The notes under the pieces: model-generated
What the model was told of the DNA's origin: nothing
The model's input: the letters and a program-made list of their open reading frames with translations, nothing else
The model's database searches: none
Translations under genes and position numbers: made by a program
Shown: positions 1 through 7,453 of the stretch, one piece after another
How positions within the stretch are numbered: position 1 is the first letter of the stretch
Layout of the letters: the number at the start of each line of letters is the position of its first letter
NCBI GenBank assembly: GCA_035477595.1
Contig: DATIKM010000103.1
Span: 1 to 17,992 of the forward strand
Source of the DNA: DATIKM01 sp035477595
Lineage (GTDB): Bacteria > Armatimonadota > Chthonomonadetes > Chthonomonadales > CAJBBX01
Direction: 5' to 3'
Length of the DNA stretch: 17,992 bases

Positions 1-1
1 G

Positions 2-1156
2 GAGGCGATCGCGCGCGGCAGGCTGGTCGTGTGCTCGGTGCTGTCCGGCAACCGCAACTTCGAGGGTCGTATCCAACACGAGGTGCGCGCCAACTACCTC
101 ATGTCCCCGCCGCTCGTGGTCGCCTACGCACTCGCCGGCCGGATGGACATCGACCTGCTCACCCAGCCGATCGGCTCCGGCACCTATGGCGAGCCCGTCT
201 ACTTGCGCGACCTGTGGCCGACGCACCATGAGGTGAACGAGGCCGCGGCCAGTGCACTGCAGACTGAGGCCTTCCGAAGCAACTACGCGAGCGTCTTCGA
301 AGGGGATGCCGCATGGGAGGCGCTGGACTCGGCGGAGGGCGCGCTGTACCCGTGGAACGAGTTTTCCACCTACATCAAGCTGCCCCCTTACTTTCGGGGG
401 ATGGAGCGCGACGCCCCAGGCCTCGCTCTCGACGTGCGCGGCGCCCGGGCGCTTGTGGTCTTGGGCGACTCGACCACCACCGATCACATCTCGCCGGCCG
501 GGTCGATCCGGCCCGATTCGCCCGCAGGCTGCTGGCTCATCGAGCGGGGCGTCCATCCTCGCGAGTTCAACTCCTACGGGGCGCGCCGTGGCCACCATGA
601 GGTGATGGTGCGCGGAACCTTCGCCAGCACCCGGCTGAGGAACCGGCTGGCGCCTGAGACTGAGGGGGGTTGGACGACCTACCTCCCTACCGGCGAGATC
701 GTCAGCATCTTCGATGCGTCGATGCGATACCGATCTGCCGGGACGCCGCTGCTGGTGATAGCAGGCAAGGAGTACGGCTGTGGATCGAGCCGTGACTGGG
801 CTGCCAAGGGACCGTACCTGCAGGGAGTCCGAGCGGTGCTCGCCGAGAGCTTCGAGCGCATCCACCGATCCAACCTGGTCGGAATGGGCATTGCGCCGAT
901 CCAGTTCCTCCCGGGCGAGACAGCCGACACGCTGGGGCTTACAGGCCGCGAGGTCTACGACATCTGCGGCATCGAGGATGCGGTGCGGGACGGGGTAGGA
1001 CCCCGCGCGCGACTGACCGTGACCGCTGATGACGCGTCTGGCGCCAGGATAACGTTCGCGGCGGTTCTGCGCGTCGACACGCCGAAGGAGTTCGAGTACA
1101 TGCGCAACGGGGGCATCCTGCAGTACATGGTCCGGCGCATCGCGCGAATGGGCTGA
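2..1156 (+). CDS. acnA: Aconitate hydratase, AcnA/IRP type (3' part, truncated by window edge)
   Basis: Aconitase interconverts citrate and isocitrate in the TCA cycle using a [4Fe-4S] cluster. The reading frame is open from base 2, so the apparent GTG start at 29 is internal and the gene begins outside the window. About 384 C-terminal residues are present out of roughly 900 usual for the family. The fragment opens with the conserved VLSGNRNFEGR block. It then carries the AcnA/IRP-type YLRDLWPTHHE linker region, the swivel-domain motif GDSTTTDHISPAGSI (about bases 465-515), and the substrate-binding loop GSSRDWAAKG (about 784-813), followed by AESFERIHRSNLVGMG. The cluster-ligating cysteines lie upstream and cannot be checked. 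The motif order is that of AcnA/IRP1 rather than AcnB. It converges on the dedA remnant, and no intrinsic terminator with a T-tract is visible after its TGA. Confidence 0.95.
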   Translation, partial: EAIARGRLVVCSVLSGNRNFEGRIQHEVRANYLMSPPLVVAYALAGRMDIDLLTQPIGSGTYGEPVYLRDLWPTHHEVNEAAASALQTEAFRSNYASVFEGDAAWEALDSAEGALYPWNEFSTYIKLPPYFRGMERDAPGLALDVRGARALVVLGDSTTTDHISPAGSIRPDSPAGCWLIERGVHPREFNSYGARRGHHEVMVRGTFASTRLRNRLAPETEGGWTTYLPTGEIVSIFDASMRYRSAGTPLLVIAGKEYGCGSSRDWAAKGPYLQGVRAVLAESFERIHRSNLVGMGIAPIQFLPGETADTLGLTGREVYDICGIEDAVRDGVGPRARLTVTADDASGARITFAAVLRVDTPKEFEYMRNGGILQYMVRRIARMG

Positions 1157-1840
1157 CCGCGGCAATGACCAGCCCCGCGGGGCGATGGACCGGCGCGCCC
1201 AGCAGCGCCAAGGCGCCGGCCTTCAGTCCGCTGCTGGCGCATGTCCCGCACGTTCTGCATCACTGCCGGCGCCAGGAGTACCATGATCACGAGCATGGTT
1301 GCGGGCGAGACGTGGTCCCCGACCACCGCCAGCCGACCGAAGTAGTTCGCGGCGAAGACGCAGACGCTGACCCAGAGCCCCGCCCACGCCACCGAGGGCG
1401 CAAAGAGCTGCGGATACGTCATCGCTCCGAGGCTGGCGGCGAACAGCGCGATGGTTCGCACGACGGGGGCGAACCGGGCGACCACGGTTGCCCTGCTACC
1501 GTACCTTCCCGAAAACCCGTGCGGTCCTCGCCAGATTCCGCCGGTCCACCACCTTGCTGCGCTCGTTGCGCACCATCCGCGCGCCCAGCACCTGGCCGAT
1601 GCAGTAGGTCGCGTTGTCGCCACAGAGCGCAGCCGGCCCCAGAGCCAGGATGACGAGCGCGACGCTTATGTCGCCCCTCGCTGCGATGGCTCCCGCCGCA
1701 CACAGCACTGATGCACCCGGCACGGACGGTGTGACTACCAGTCCGGCCTCGCAGGAGACGATCGCTGACGCGATCAGGTAGGTCCACGCGCCGCAGTCCG
1801 CGGTAACGCGACCGATCGCCTGATCGAGATGCAGGGGCAT
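1157..1840 (-). pseudogene. DedA-family membrane protein, interrupted by a single-base frameshift
   Basis: DedA/SNARE-associated proteins are inner-membrane proteins of about 200 residues with roles in lipid flipping and membrane homeostasis. The first frame (ATG at 1838-1840) gives about 112 residues with a PG-x motif (PGASVLCAAGAIAARG) and GDNATYCIGQVLGAR, then stops at a TAG near 1500. The next frame carries on exactly where the family continues: YGSRATVVARF, then APVVRTIALFAASLGAMTY. Removing one C of the CC at 1504-1505 (plus strand) joins ...ARVFGK to YGSRATVV seamlessly, so one inserted base explains the break. The usual PGE/PGD acidic residue is Ala here. Recognisable homology ends near 1220, but the second frame stays open to 955, antisense to the acnA 3' end, so the native stop may also be lost. 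It could be a true pseudogene or a base-calling/assembly error. Confidence 0.75.
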
Positions 1841-1845
1841 ACCAA

Positions 1846-1865
1846 GGACGTCCCGTAGGGAGTCC
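1846..1865 (-). terminator. Hairpin between the glycosyltransferase and dedA
   Basis: On the minus strand, GGAC-TCCC-TAC-GGGA-C-GTCC folds into an 8-bp GC-rich stem with one bulged C and a 3-base loop. It lies in the 63-bp gap after the glycosyltransferase stop and ends 5 bases before the dedA ATG. There is no following T-tract, so it is a weak terminator candidate. It could equally mask the dedA ribosome-binding region, where no clear Shine-Dalgarno is visible. Confidence 0.3.
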
Positions 1866-1903
1866 CTAGGACCCCTTCTCGCAGGGCCGGCGCATGCTCC
1901 ACG

Positions 1904-3085
1904 TCAGCCTGCCGTCTCCGGCGTCAGGGCAGTACGCGCCTCACTCGCCCCCCGATAGACTTCCTCGACCTTGTCCGCCATCGCCTCGGGAGTCCATCGA
2001 GCCGCACTCGCCAGGCAGGCATCCCGCATCCGGGCCCGGAGCTCATCGTCGGCCAGGAGAGTCTCGAGCGCCGATGCTACGGCCTCTGGGGACGGATCCA
2101 CCACGAACCCGTCCTCACCGTGCCGCACCGTCTCCCCTGCTCCCCCTGCGTTAACCACCACGCAGGCGGTGCCAGCAGCTCGCGCTTCAGCAACAACCAG
2201 CCCCTGGGTCTCCGTCGTTGACCCAAGCACGAACGCATCCGCGGCCGCATAGATGGGCGGGAGCTCGTGATGGGGCACTGGCCCGGTGAGGGTCGCCTGC
2301 CCCCCGTAGGCGTTCGCCTGTACGGCGGCCCGGTACTGCTCCAAGTGCGGGCCGCCCCCTACAACCAGCAGTCGCACCTCCGGTCGTGCGTGACGGAGCC
2401 TCAGGAAGGCAGCGAGCACCAGATCGAGGTTCTTCTCGCGCGCGATCCGGCCAACCGCCAGGATCATCGGTGAGTCCGGAGGAATGCCGAAGCGCTCGCG
2501 CGCCTGCTGACGCGCATCCGTATTGACGGTGGATGGCGCCGGCACAGGCACGCCCGTGGGGACTATTGCCACGGGTCGGTGCACGCCGTACTGCCGCAGG
2601 GACCTCTCGGCGACGCGCGAAGGCGCGATGATCGACGCGCAGGCATTGTAGTACCGTGGCATCCATCGGTCGAGCATGGCTCGAACCACAGGGTCCGGAA
2701 GGAAGGCCACGTAGTGACTGTAGTGCTCGTAGAGCGTGTGGTACGTCGAGACCAGGGGTGCACCGACCTGCCGAGCTAGGCGCCACGCGAGCACTCCGAC
2801 GAAGAACGCGCCATGCGAGTGCACAATGTCGGGGCAGAGGCGCCGCAGCCGACGTGGCGCGAACGGCAGCCAAGGACAGGCAACGGGGTAGTCGCGGTTC
2901 CAGCGCGTGTGAAAGGACGGGAGGCGAAGGACCAGTCGTGATGCATCGTGGTGTGAAGCATAGTGCGGAGCGACGATGACTACGTGGTGGCTTCTTGCCC
3001 GAAGCTCGTCCACCAGCGCGCGGACCGACGTGCTGACGCCGTTGCAGGTGGGCTCATAGCACTCGGACAGCATGCACACGCGCAT
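1904..3085 (-). CDS. GT4-family glycosyltransferase (GT-B fold), glycolipid type
   Basis: This is a retaining GT-B glycosyltransferase of about 393 residues, likely cytosolic or peripheral to the membrane, transferring a sugar from a nucleotide-sugar donor. The N-terminal Rossmann domain begins MRVCMLSECYEP and has the glycine-containing acceptor loop NGVSTS (residues 15-20). STYHTLYEHYSHY follows (about 113-125), a block seen in diacylglycerol glucosyltransferases and PimB/MgtA-like mannosyltransferases. The C-terminal donor domain has GRIAREKN (about 212-219) and the EX7E motif E292-TQGLVVA-E300. I chose the ATG at 3083-3085 because family members start at this MRV. A GTG 17 codons upstream (3136) overlaps the stop of the preceding HTH gene as GTGA, which could allow coupled translation of a longer form. 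Acceptor and donor cannot be assigned from sequence alone. Confidence 0.88.
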   Translation of the reverse strand: MRVCMLSECYEPTCNGVSTSVRALVDELRARSHHVVIVAPHYASHHDASRLVLRLPSFHTRWNRDYPVACPWLPFAPRRLRRLCPDIVHSHGAFFVGVLAWRLARQVGAPLVSTYHTLYEHYSHYVAFLPDPVVRAMLDRWMPRYYNACASIIAPSRVAERSLRQYGVHRPVAIVPTGVPVPAPSTVNTDARQQARERFGIPPDSPMILAVGRIAREKNLDLVLAAFLRLRHARPEVRLLVVGGGPHLEQYRAAVQANAYGGQATLTGPVPHHELPPIYAAADAFVLGSTTETQGLVVAEARAAGTACVVVNAGGAGETVRHGEDGFVVDPSPEAVASALETLLADDELRARMRDACLASAARWTPEAMADKVEEVYRGASEARTALTPETAG

Positions 3086-3132
3086 GGTGGGCTCTCGGTC
3101 AGACCTTCGAGCTGGCGGCGACCCGCGGCGCG

Positions 3133-4209
3133 TCACCCGCTGCTTCTTGCCTGCGCCTCAAGGAAGGCCAGGACGTCCGAAAGCCGGAACCGACGCTGGT
3201 CGCCCTGGGTCCGCTGATGAGTCAGGAGACCCCGGTTCGTGTAGCGGCGCACCGTGGCCGGACACACATTGAGCAGGCGGGCAGTGTCCTCCAGAGACAG
3301 CGTCGGGTCGAGCAGACGCTGGATCAGTTCCAGTCGTGTCTCCTTGAACCGGCGGCTGTAGGAGTTCTGCGCGACCTCGCCGTCGTCACCTGCCGCGATC
3401 AGGCGCTGAAGGTGCTGCGGCGCCAGTTGCCAGAGCTCCGAGGGATCAAGCTCTTTCACGGCGTCGGAGGCGCGGACGTTCCGTGCGCGCAATCTGCGAC
3501 GTGCAGGGGATTGTGGCGTCTGCGCACTGGCGCTGGGCTCCTCGTCAAGCGAGGCGACGCCCAAGCCGGCGGCGGGATGCTCGTCAAGCGAGGCGACGCC
3601 TAAGCCGGCGGCGGGATGCTCTACCTCCAGTGCCCCGGCATCGGCGTCGACCGTAGCCTCGGCTGGTGGAGCGGCACCCACCGCCGCAAGGCCCGACGCG
3701 GAAGCCTCCACGACATGACTGTCAGCCACAGCGCCCTCGACCATCTGCGCTTCGGCCTCGACGACGCCCTCGACCATCTGCGATTCGACAGCGACGGCGC
3801 CCGGCGCTTCGTCGTCAACCGCGGCGGCCGCGTCAGGGACCAGCGCCGTAGCGTCGGGCTCGCCAGTTGCCTCTGGCGGCGCGACAGATCTCAGCCCAGC
3901 ATCACCGCCCTCGGACAGCCCCGCCGGGGCCGCGAGATGCGGCAAAAACCGCTCTATGCCGGGCACGTCGAGGTCGTCGGAGAGGCCCTCGAGCGATCCG
4001 AACGACCGGGCGCCAGCGGCGCTCGGGCCAGACACGGCCCCCGTGGCAGCCGGCTCGGTGCGAAGCGGCGCCGCCGGCGCTGGCGGAGGGCCGACTGCGG
4101 CGACCAGGTGCTCCGCCGCCGCATCCTGAGGGACCTCGGGTGAGGCAGCGGAGTCGCGCTCCTCCACAAACTGCGAGTCCAGCCACCGCTGGTACTCATC
4201 GAGACGCAT
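3133..4209 (-). CDS. MerR-like helix-turn-helix protein with long repetitive disordered linker
   Basis: This putative DNA-binding regulator has about 358 residues. A short N-terminal module (MRLDEYQRWLDSQF) is followed by about 215 residues of Ala/Pro/Glu/Val-rich, probably disordered sequence. The C-terminal 120 residues are ordered: a helical stretch rich in charged residues (SELWQLAPQHLQRLI, then SYSRRFKETRLELIQRLLD) leads into a MerR/HTH_17-type reader, ARLLNVCPATVRRYTNRGLL, a wing RTQGDQRRFR, then LSDVLAFLEAQ. The linker contains two repeat arrays listed separately. I chose the ATG at 4207-4209 because a strong GGGAGGT lies just upstream; the ATG at 4227 has none. It sits 36 bases after queA and overlaps a possible glycosyltransferase start, so it is probably in the queA operon. 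Its targets are unknown and I do not recognise a named family. Confidence 0.8.
   Translation of the reverse strand: MRLDEYQRWLDSQFVEERDSAASPEVPQDAAAEHLVAAVGPPPAPAAPLRTEPAATGAVSGPSAAGARSFGSLEGLSDDLDVPGIERFLPHLAAPAGLSEGGDAGLRSVAPPEATGEPDATALVPDAAAAVDDEAPGAVAVESQMVEGVVEAEAQMVEGAVADSHVVEASASGLAAVGAAPPAEATVDADAGALEVEHPAAGLGVASLDEHPAAGLGVASLDEEPSASAQTPQSPARRRLRARNVRASDAVKELDPSELWQLAPQHLQRLIAAGDDGEVAQNSYSRRFKETRLELIQRLLDPTLSLEDTARLLNVCPATVRRYTNRGLLTHQRTQGDQRRFRLSDVLAFLEAQARSSG
3541..3618. repeat. Two tandem 39-bp repeats in the HTH linker
   Basis: Two head-to-tail 39-bp copies (3541-3579 and 3580-3618) differ at one base. In the minus-strand gene they encode the 13-residue unit HPAAGLGVASLDE twice. 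The near-identity points to a recent in-frame duplication by slippage. Confidence 0.92.
3703..3798. repeat. 33-bp imperfect repeats in the HTH linker
   Basis: Units at 3733-3765 and 3766-3798 share GCCCTCGACCATCTGCG and similar tails, with a third degenerate unit at about 3703-3732. They encode 11-residue variants around SQMVEG, AQMVEG and SHVVEA in the HTH gene. They are more diverged than the 39-bp pair, hence older. Confidence 0.75.
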
Positions 4210-4245
4210 CCACGACCTCCCGGACATCCGTGGGGGGACGGCCCC

Positions 4246-5259
4246 TCAAAGGATCAGCATGGCGTCGCCGAAGCTGTAGAAGCGAAAGCGCTCGCGGACC
4301 GCCATCCGGTAAGCAGCCATCGTCCTCTCGTAGCCCGCGAACGCCGAGACCATCATCAGCAGGGTGGAGCGCGGCAGGTGGAAGTTGGTGAACATCGCCG
4401 TGACCACGCGGTACCGGTACCCCGGGGTGATGTAGAGGCGCGTCTCCTCCGCTCCAGCACGCACCCGTCCATCACCGATGGCAGCGCTCTCAAGCGCGCG
4501 CACGGTCGTCGTTCCGATCGCCACCACCCGGCCAGTCGTGGCGTTCACTGCGTCTGCGGCCTCCTCCCCCAACTCGTACCACTCGCCGTGCATCGTGTGG
4601 TGCTCGGCGTGCTCGCTCTTCACTGGCCGGAATGTGTCCACCCCGACGTGCAGAGTGAGACGTACCAGACCGGCGCCGGCGGCCACCACGCGGTCCAGCA
4701 TTTCCTCGGTGAAGTGGAGCCCCGCCGTCGGCGCTGCCGCCGACCCACCCTCCCGCGCGTACACGGTCTGGTAGTCGTCCTCGTCCTTCAGCCGCTCGTG
4801 AATGTAGGGCGGCACCGGCACGAAGCCGGCCCTGCACATCAGGTCACGCTCGCGCCTGCCCGGGAAGCAGAGAATGCGCGAGCCATCCGGCTCCACGCGT
4901 TCGACCCGCGCCACCACTGGCTCGCCATCGGGACCTGCGAGCGTCACCGTGGCCCCGACCCGGAAGGCTCTGCCGGGCCGCACCAACGCCGCCCAAGCAT
5001 CATCACCAACAGGGCGGATCAGCAACGCCTCGCCGCCGCGCGCCAGCCCGAGCGCTTCGACGCGCCGCGCCGTCACACGTGTGTCGTTCAGCACGACGGT
5101 GTCGCCGGGGCGCAGGTAGAGCGGCAGGCAGTCGAAGGTGGTGGCGCTCGGCTCGGCAGCCGAACGGTCGAGCACCATCAGGCGTGCTGAGCCGCGCGGA
5201 ACCGGATGCTGGGCGATCAGGTCCGGCGGGAGATCGTAGTCGAAGTCATCTGTGCGCAT
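4246..5259 (-). CDS. queA: S-adenosylmethionine:tRNA ribosyltransferase-isomerase
   Basis: QueA moves the ribosyl group of SAM onto preQ1 in the anticodon wobble position of tRNA (Asp, Asn, His, Tyr), giving epoxyqueuosine. The 337-residue length fits the family (about 340). Diagnostic blocks appear in order: DYDLPPDLIAQHP at the N-terminus, VVLNDTRVTARR, AAPTAGLHFT, LHVGVDTFRPV, TNFHLPRSTLLMMVSAF and YSFGDAMLI at the C-terminus. I set the start at the ATG at 5257-5259, which begins MRTDDFDYDLP as in homologues. The upstream TTG that would extend the frame is actually part of a TTGACA -35 box. There is no Shine-Dalgarno, which fits a leaderless mRNA. It is followed at 36 bases by the HTH gene, probably in one operon. 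Confidence 0.97.
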   Translation of the reverse strand: MRTDDFDYDLPPDLIAQHPVPRGSARLMVLDRSAAEPSATTFDCLPLYLRPGDTVVLNDTRVTARRVEALGLARGGEALLIRPVGDDAWAALVRPGRAFRVGATVTLAGPDGEPVVARVERVEPDGSRILCFPGRRERDLMCRAGFVPVPPYIHERLKDEDDYQTVYAREGGSAAAPTAGLHFTEEMLDRVVAAGAGLVRLTLHVGVDTFRPVKSEHAEHHTMHGEWYELGEEAADAVNATTGRVVAIGTTTVRALESAAIGDGRVRAGAEETRLYITPGYRYRVVTAMFTNFHLPRSTLLMMVSAFAGYERTMAAYRMAVRERFRFYSFGDAMLIL

Positions 5260-5269
5260 TGTCGCGGGA

Positions 5270-5298
5270 AGTGTACCGGGGAGAAGCGACCATGTCAA
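5270..5298 (-). promoter_or_regulatory. Sigma70-type promoter of queA, predicted leaderless
   Basis: On the minus strand, TTGACA (5298-5293) and TACACT (5275-5270) are separated by exactly 17 bases. Only 10 bases lie between the -10 box and the queA ATG, so transcription would begin about 3-5 bases before the start codon. The lack of a Shine-Dalgarno agrees with this. Confidence 0.7.
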
Positions 5299-5349
5299 GG
5301 ACTGGCGCGATAACCTGCACAGAAGGCAGCGGCTGCGTAGATCGTGCGG

Positions 5350-6549
5350 CTACGTCGGCGACGCGATAGGGAGCGTGAACGAGAAGCGAGTGCCGCGGTT
5401 GTGCTCCGACTCGACGGTCACCGTGCCGCCGTGTGCCTCCACGATGCGCTTCACGATGGAGAGCCCGAGACCCGTGCCGCCGCTCTTGCGCGAGCGAGCC
5501 TTGTCGACGCGGTAGAACCGCTCAAATATGCGCGGGAGGTGCTCGCGCATGATGCCGATGCCGGTGTCCGTCACGTGGACCTGGACTAAGCCATCCCTCC
5601 GCTCGGAGCTTACCCGCACGGTGCCGCCACGGTGCGTGTACTTGATCCCGTTTTCGACGAGGTTCACCAGCACCTGCTGGATCTGATCGAAGCTGGCTAC
5701 CACCTCCAGGTCTTCGTCCACGCGAGCGGTAAGCTCGATGCCGGCCGCCTCGGCGGACGGTCGCGCGTGGCCGAGGACCTCGCGAACCAGGTCGGCCAGC
5801 GCGAACCGTGTCGTCTCCGGCATCCTCGACTCGCTGTCCGAGAGCACCAGGAGATCCTCCGATATGCGCGTCAGTCGCTGCGCCTCGTTGATGATCGTGT
5901 CCAGGAAGCGCACCGCTACCTCCGGGTCGGTGAGGGCCCCTGCCTGCAGCGTCTCCGCCATCGCGCGGATCGACGTGAGCGGCGTGCGCAGCTCGTGAGA
6001 CACGTTGGCCACGAAGTCCCTGCGCACCGTCTCGAGTCGCCGCAGCTCGCTGACATCGTGCGCGACCAGGACGACACGGTGCGAGCCATCCGGCAGCGGA
6101 CCGATGGGCGCTACCGCCACCTGCAGCCGACGGCCAACCGGATCGGGAAGGCGCACGTCGGCTTGCGTCGGAGCACCGGTCGCGCGTGCGACGTTCACGA
6201 GGCGGTGTAGCTCCTCCGATAGTGTGAGCTCGAGGATCGGCCGGCCCTCAATCACCGTCGCTGAAAACCCGAGGAGCCGGCGCGCCGCGGGGTTGGCGCG
6301 AAGAAGGAGACCGGCAAGGTCCATCGTCACCACGGCAGCCTGCACGCAGCTCAGAACCTGCTCGTGCTCGCAGTCGCGGGCCTTGAGCGCCGCCCGCAGC
6401 CGCTGCTCACGCTGCGAGGCATGCTCCGCTGCCGCAGCGCGCTCCGCTTCGATGCGCCGCACCACGATCCGAGCTCGCGTGCCGCTGTAGGCGAGGCCGA
6501 GCGAGAGCATGATCAGTGCCGCGCTGAGGGTCTCGGGAAGCCAGGTCAT
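5350..6549 (-). CDS. phoR: PAS-domain sensor histidine kinase, PhoR type
   Basis: This 399-residue sensor kinase is the partner of the response regulator encoded just upstream. A single hydrophobic segment (about 8-22) is followed by a basic, coiled-coil-like stretch, a PAS domain (about 60-165), and the DHp helix with phosphoacceptor His185 in DFVANVSHELRTPL. The HATPase domain has an N-box around N296/N300 (VLVNLVENGIKYT), G1 DTGIG (328-332), F-box IFERFYRVD and G2 GGTGLGL (357-363). All catalytic motifs are intact. The lone membrane segment without a sizeable periplasmic loop resembles short PhoR kinases that sense through the PAS domain or partner proteins. The start ATG (6547-6549) is 51 bases after the regulator stop. 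No pst/phoU genes are in view, so phosphate sensing is by analogy only. Confidence 0.9.
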   Translation of the reverse strand: MTWLPETLSAALIMLSLGLAYSGTRARIVVRRIEAERAAAAEHASQREQRLRAALKARDCEHEQVLSCVQAAVVTMDLAGLLLRANPAARRLLGFSATVIEGRPILELTLSEELHRLVNVARATGAPTQADVRLPDPVGRRLQVAVAPIGPLPDGSHRVVLVAHDVSELRRLETVRRDFVANVSHELRTPLTSIRAMAETLQAGALTDPEVAVRFLDTIINEAQRLTRISEDLLVLSDSESRMPETTRFALADLVREVLGHARPSAEAAGIELTARVDEDLEVVASFDQIQQVLVNLVENGIKYTHRGGTVRVSSERRDGLVQVHVTDTGIGIMREHLPRIFERFYRVDKARSRKSGGTGLGLSIVKRIVEAHGGTVTVESEHNRGTRFSFTLPIASPT

Positions 6550-6600
6550 GGGCTCTGGCTCCGCCGGTCGCGGGGCCGTCTCCGGAGGCAGGCCATGGGG

Positions 6601-7284
6601 CTATCCGCGCACCAGCTTGTAGCCGAGACCGCGGAGGGTGAGGAGGTGAACAGGACGTGACGGGTCGGCCTCCACCTTTTCGCGCAGCCAGCGAACATGG
6701 ACATCGACCGTGCGGTCTCCGACGTAGGCGTCTGCGCCCCACACGCGGTCAAGGAGCACCTGGCGCGTGAATGCCTGGTCAGGGTTGGCTGCGAGGAACG
6801 CGAGCAGCTCGAACTCCTTGCGGGAGAGCGCCACCGGCGCCCCGCGGACCTCCACCTCGTGGCGGCCCATGTCTATGACGATGTCTCCGATGACCACCAT
6901 GTCCGACGGGGAGCTGTGGGGCGTGGGCCCGGTCCGCCGAAGCACGCCCCTCACGCGGGCCATCAACTCGCGCATGCTGAAGGGCTTCGTGACGTAGTCG
7001 TCCGCACCGAGCTCCAGACCCACCACGCGGTCCGTCTCATCGGCGCGCGCGGTGAGCATGATGATGGGCACAGCGGAATGCTTGCGGAGCAGGCGGCACA
7101 CGTCGAAGCCTGAGGCGGTGGGCAACATCACGTCGAGGATCACGAGGTCCGGCTTCTGCACTCGAACCGCGTCCATGCACTGCTCTGCGTCGGTGGCGGT
7201 AAGCGCCTCATAACCTTCACGTCGGAGATTGTAGGACACTGCCTCCACGATCGGCAGCTCGTCGTCGACGACCAGGACCTTCAT
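6601..7284 (-). CDS. phoB: OmpR/PhoB-family response regulator
   Basis: This two-component transcription factor has 227 residues, a normal length. The receiver domain is complete: acidic pair D7/D8 in VLVVDDE, phosphoacceptor D51 in LVILDVMLP, T78 in IIMLTAR, and K100 in YVTKPFS. The C-terminal winged helix (about 127-227) has the expected LSRKEFELLAFLAANP, RTVDVHVRWLREK and LLTLRGLGYKL. I chose the ATG at 7282-7284 because the protein then starts MKVLVVDDE as in homologues, with GGGAG upstream; a start 7 codons earlier adds non-conserved residues. It is transcribed ahead of the histidine kinase and would be phosphorylated by it. Closest to PhoB/PhoP-type regulators, but the regulon cannot be told from this window. 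Confidence 0.92.
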   Translation of the reverse strand: MKVLVVDDELPIVEAVSYNLRREGYEALTATDAEQCMDAVRVQKPDLVILDVMLPTASGFDVCRLLRKHSAVPIIMLTARADETDRVVGLELGADDYVTKPFSMRELMARVRGVLRRTGPTPHSSPSDMVVIGDIVIDMGRHEVEVRGAPVALSRKEFELLAFLAANPDQAFTRQVLLDRVWGADAYVGDRTVDVHVRWLREKVEADPSRPVHLLTLRGLGYKLVRG

Positions 7285-7453
7285 AGGGCGGGCTCTCCCT
7301 GCCACGCCGAGAACCGCGCCGACCCGTTCACCATGTCAGGGCTATCCGCCGGGTCTGCATCACAAAGCGGCCATCACGCGGGCCGGCGGTACCGCGGATG
7401 GGAACCAGCGCCAACATTCGGTCGCCCGTGCGTCTCTCCACGCCATTGTACCC
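7285..7453. other. Intergenic region upstream of the response regulator
   Basis: This 169-bp gap should hold the promoter of the regulator-kinase pair. I see a TACAAT (minus strand, 7450-7445) without a matching -35, and a perfect GCGGTACCGC palindrome inside a GC-rich stretch at 7386-7395. No Pho-box-like direct repeats are evident. Confidence 0.3.

Noticed and set aside
1172..1183. GCCCCGCGGGGC palindrome after acnA as a terminator
   Set aside because: It is a self-complementary GC run with no usable loop and no T-tract, within the dedA-derived frame. Chance is likely at this GC content.
3541..3798. CRISPR-like array
   Set aside because: The repeats are directly tandem without spacers, in-frame and coding, so they are protein repeats.
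4378..5190. 270-codon plus-strand frame opposite queA
   Set aside because: It is the antisense shadow of the well-conserved queA gene, His/Arg-rich with no domain.
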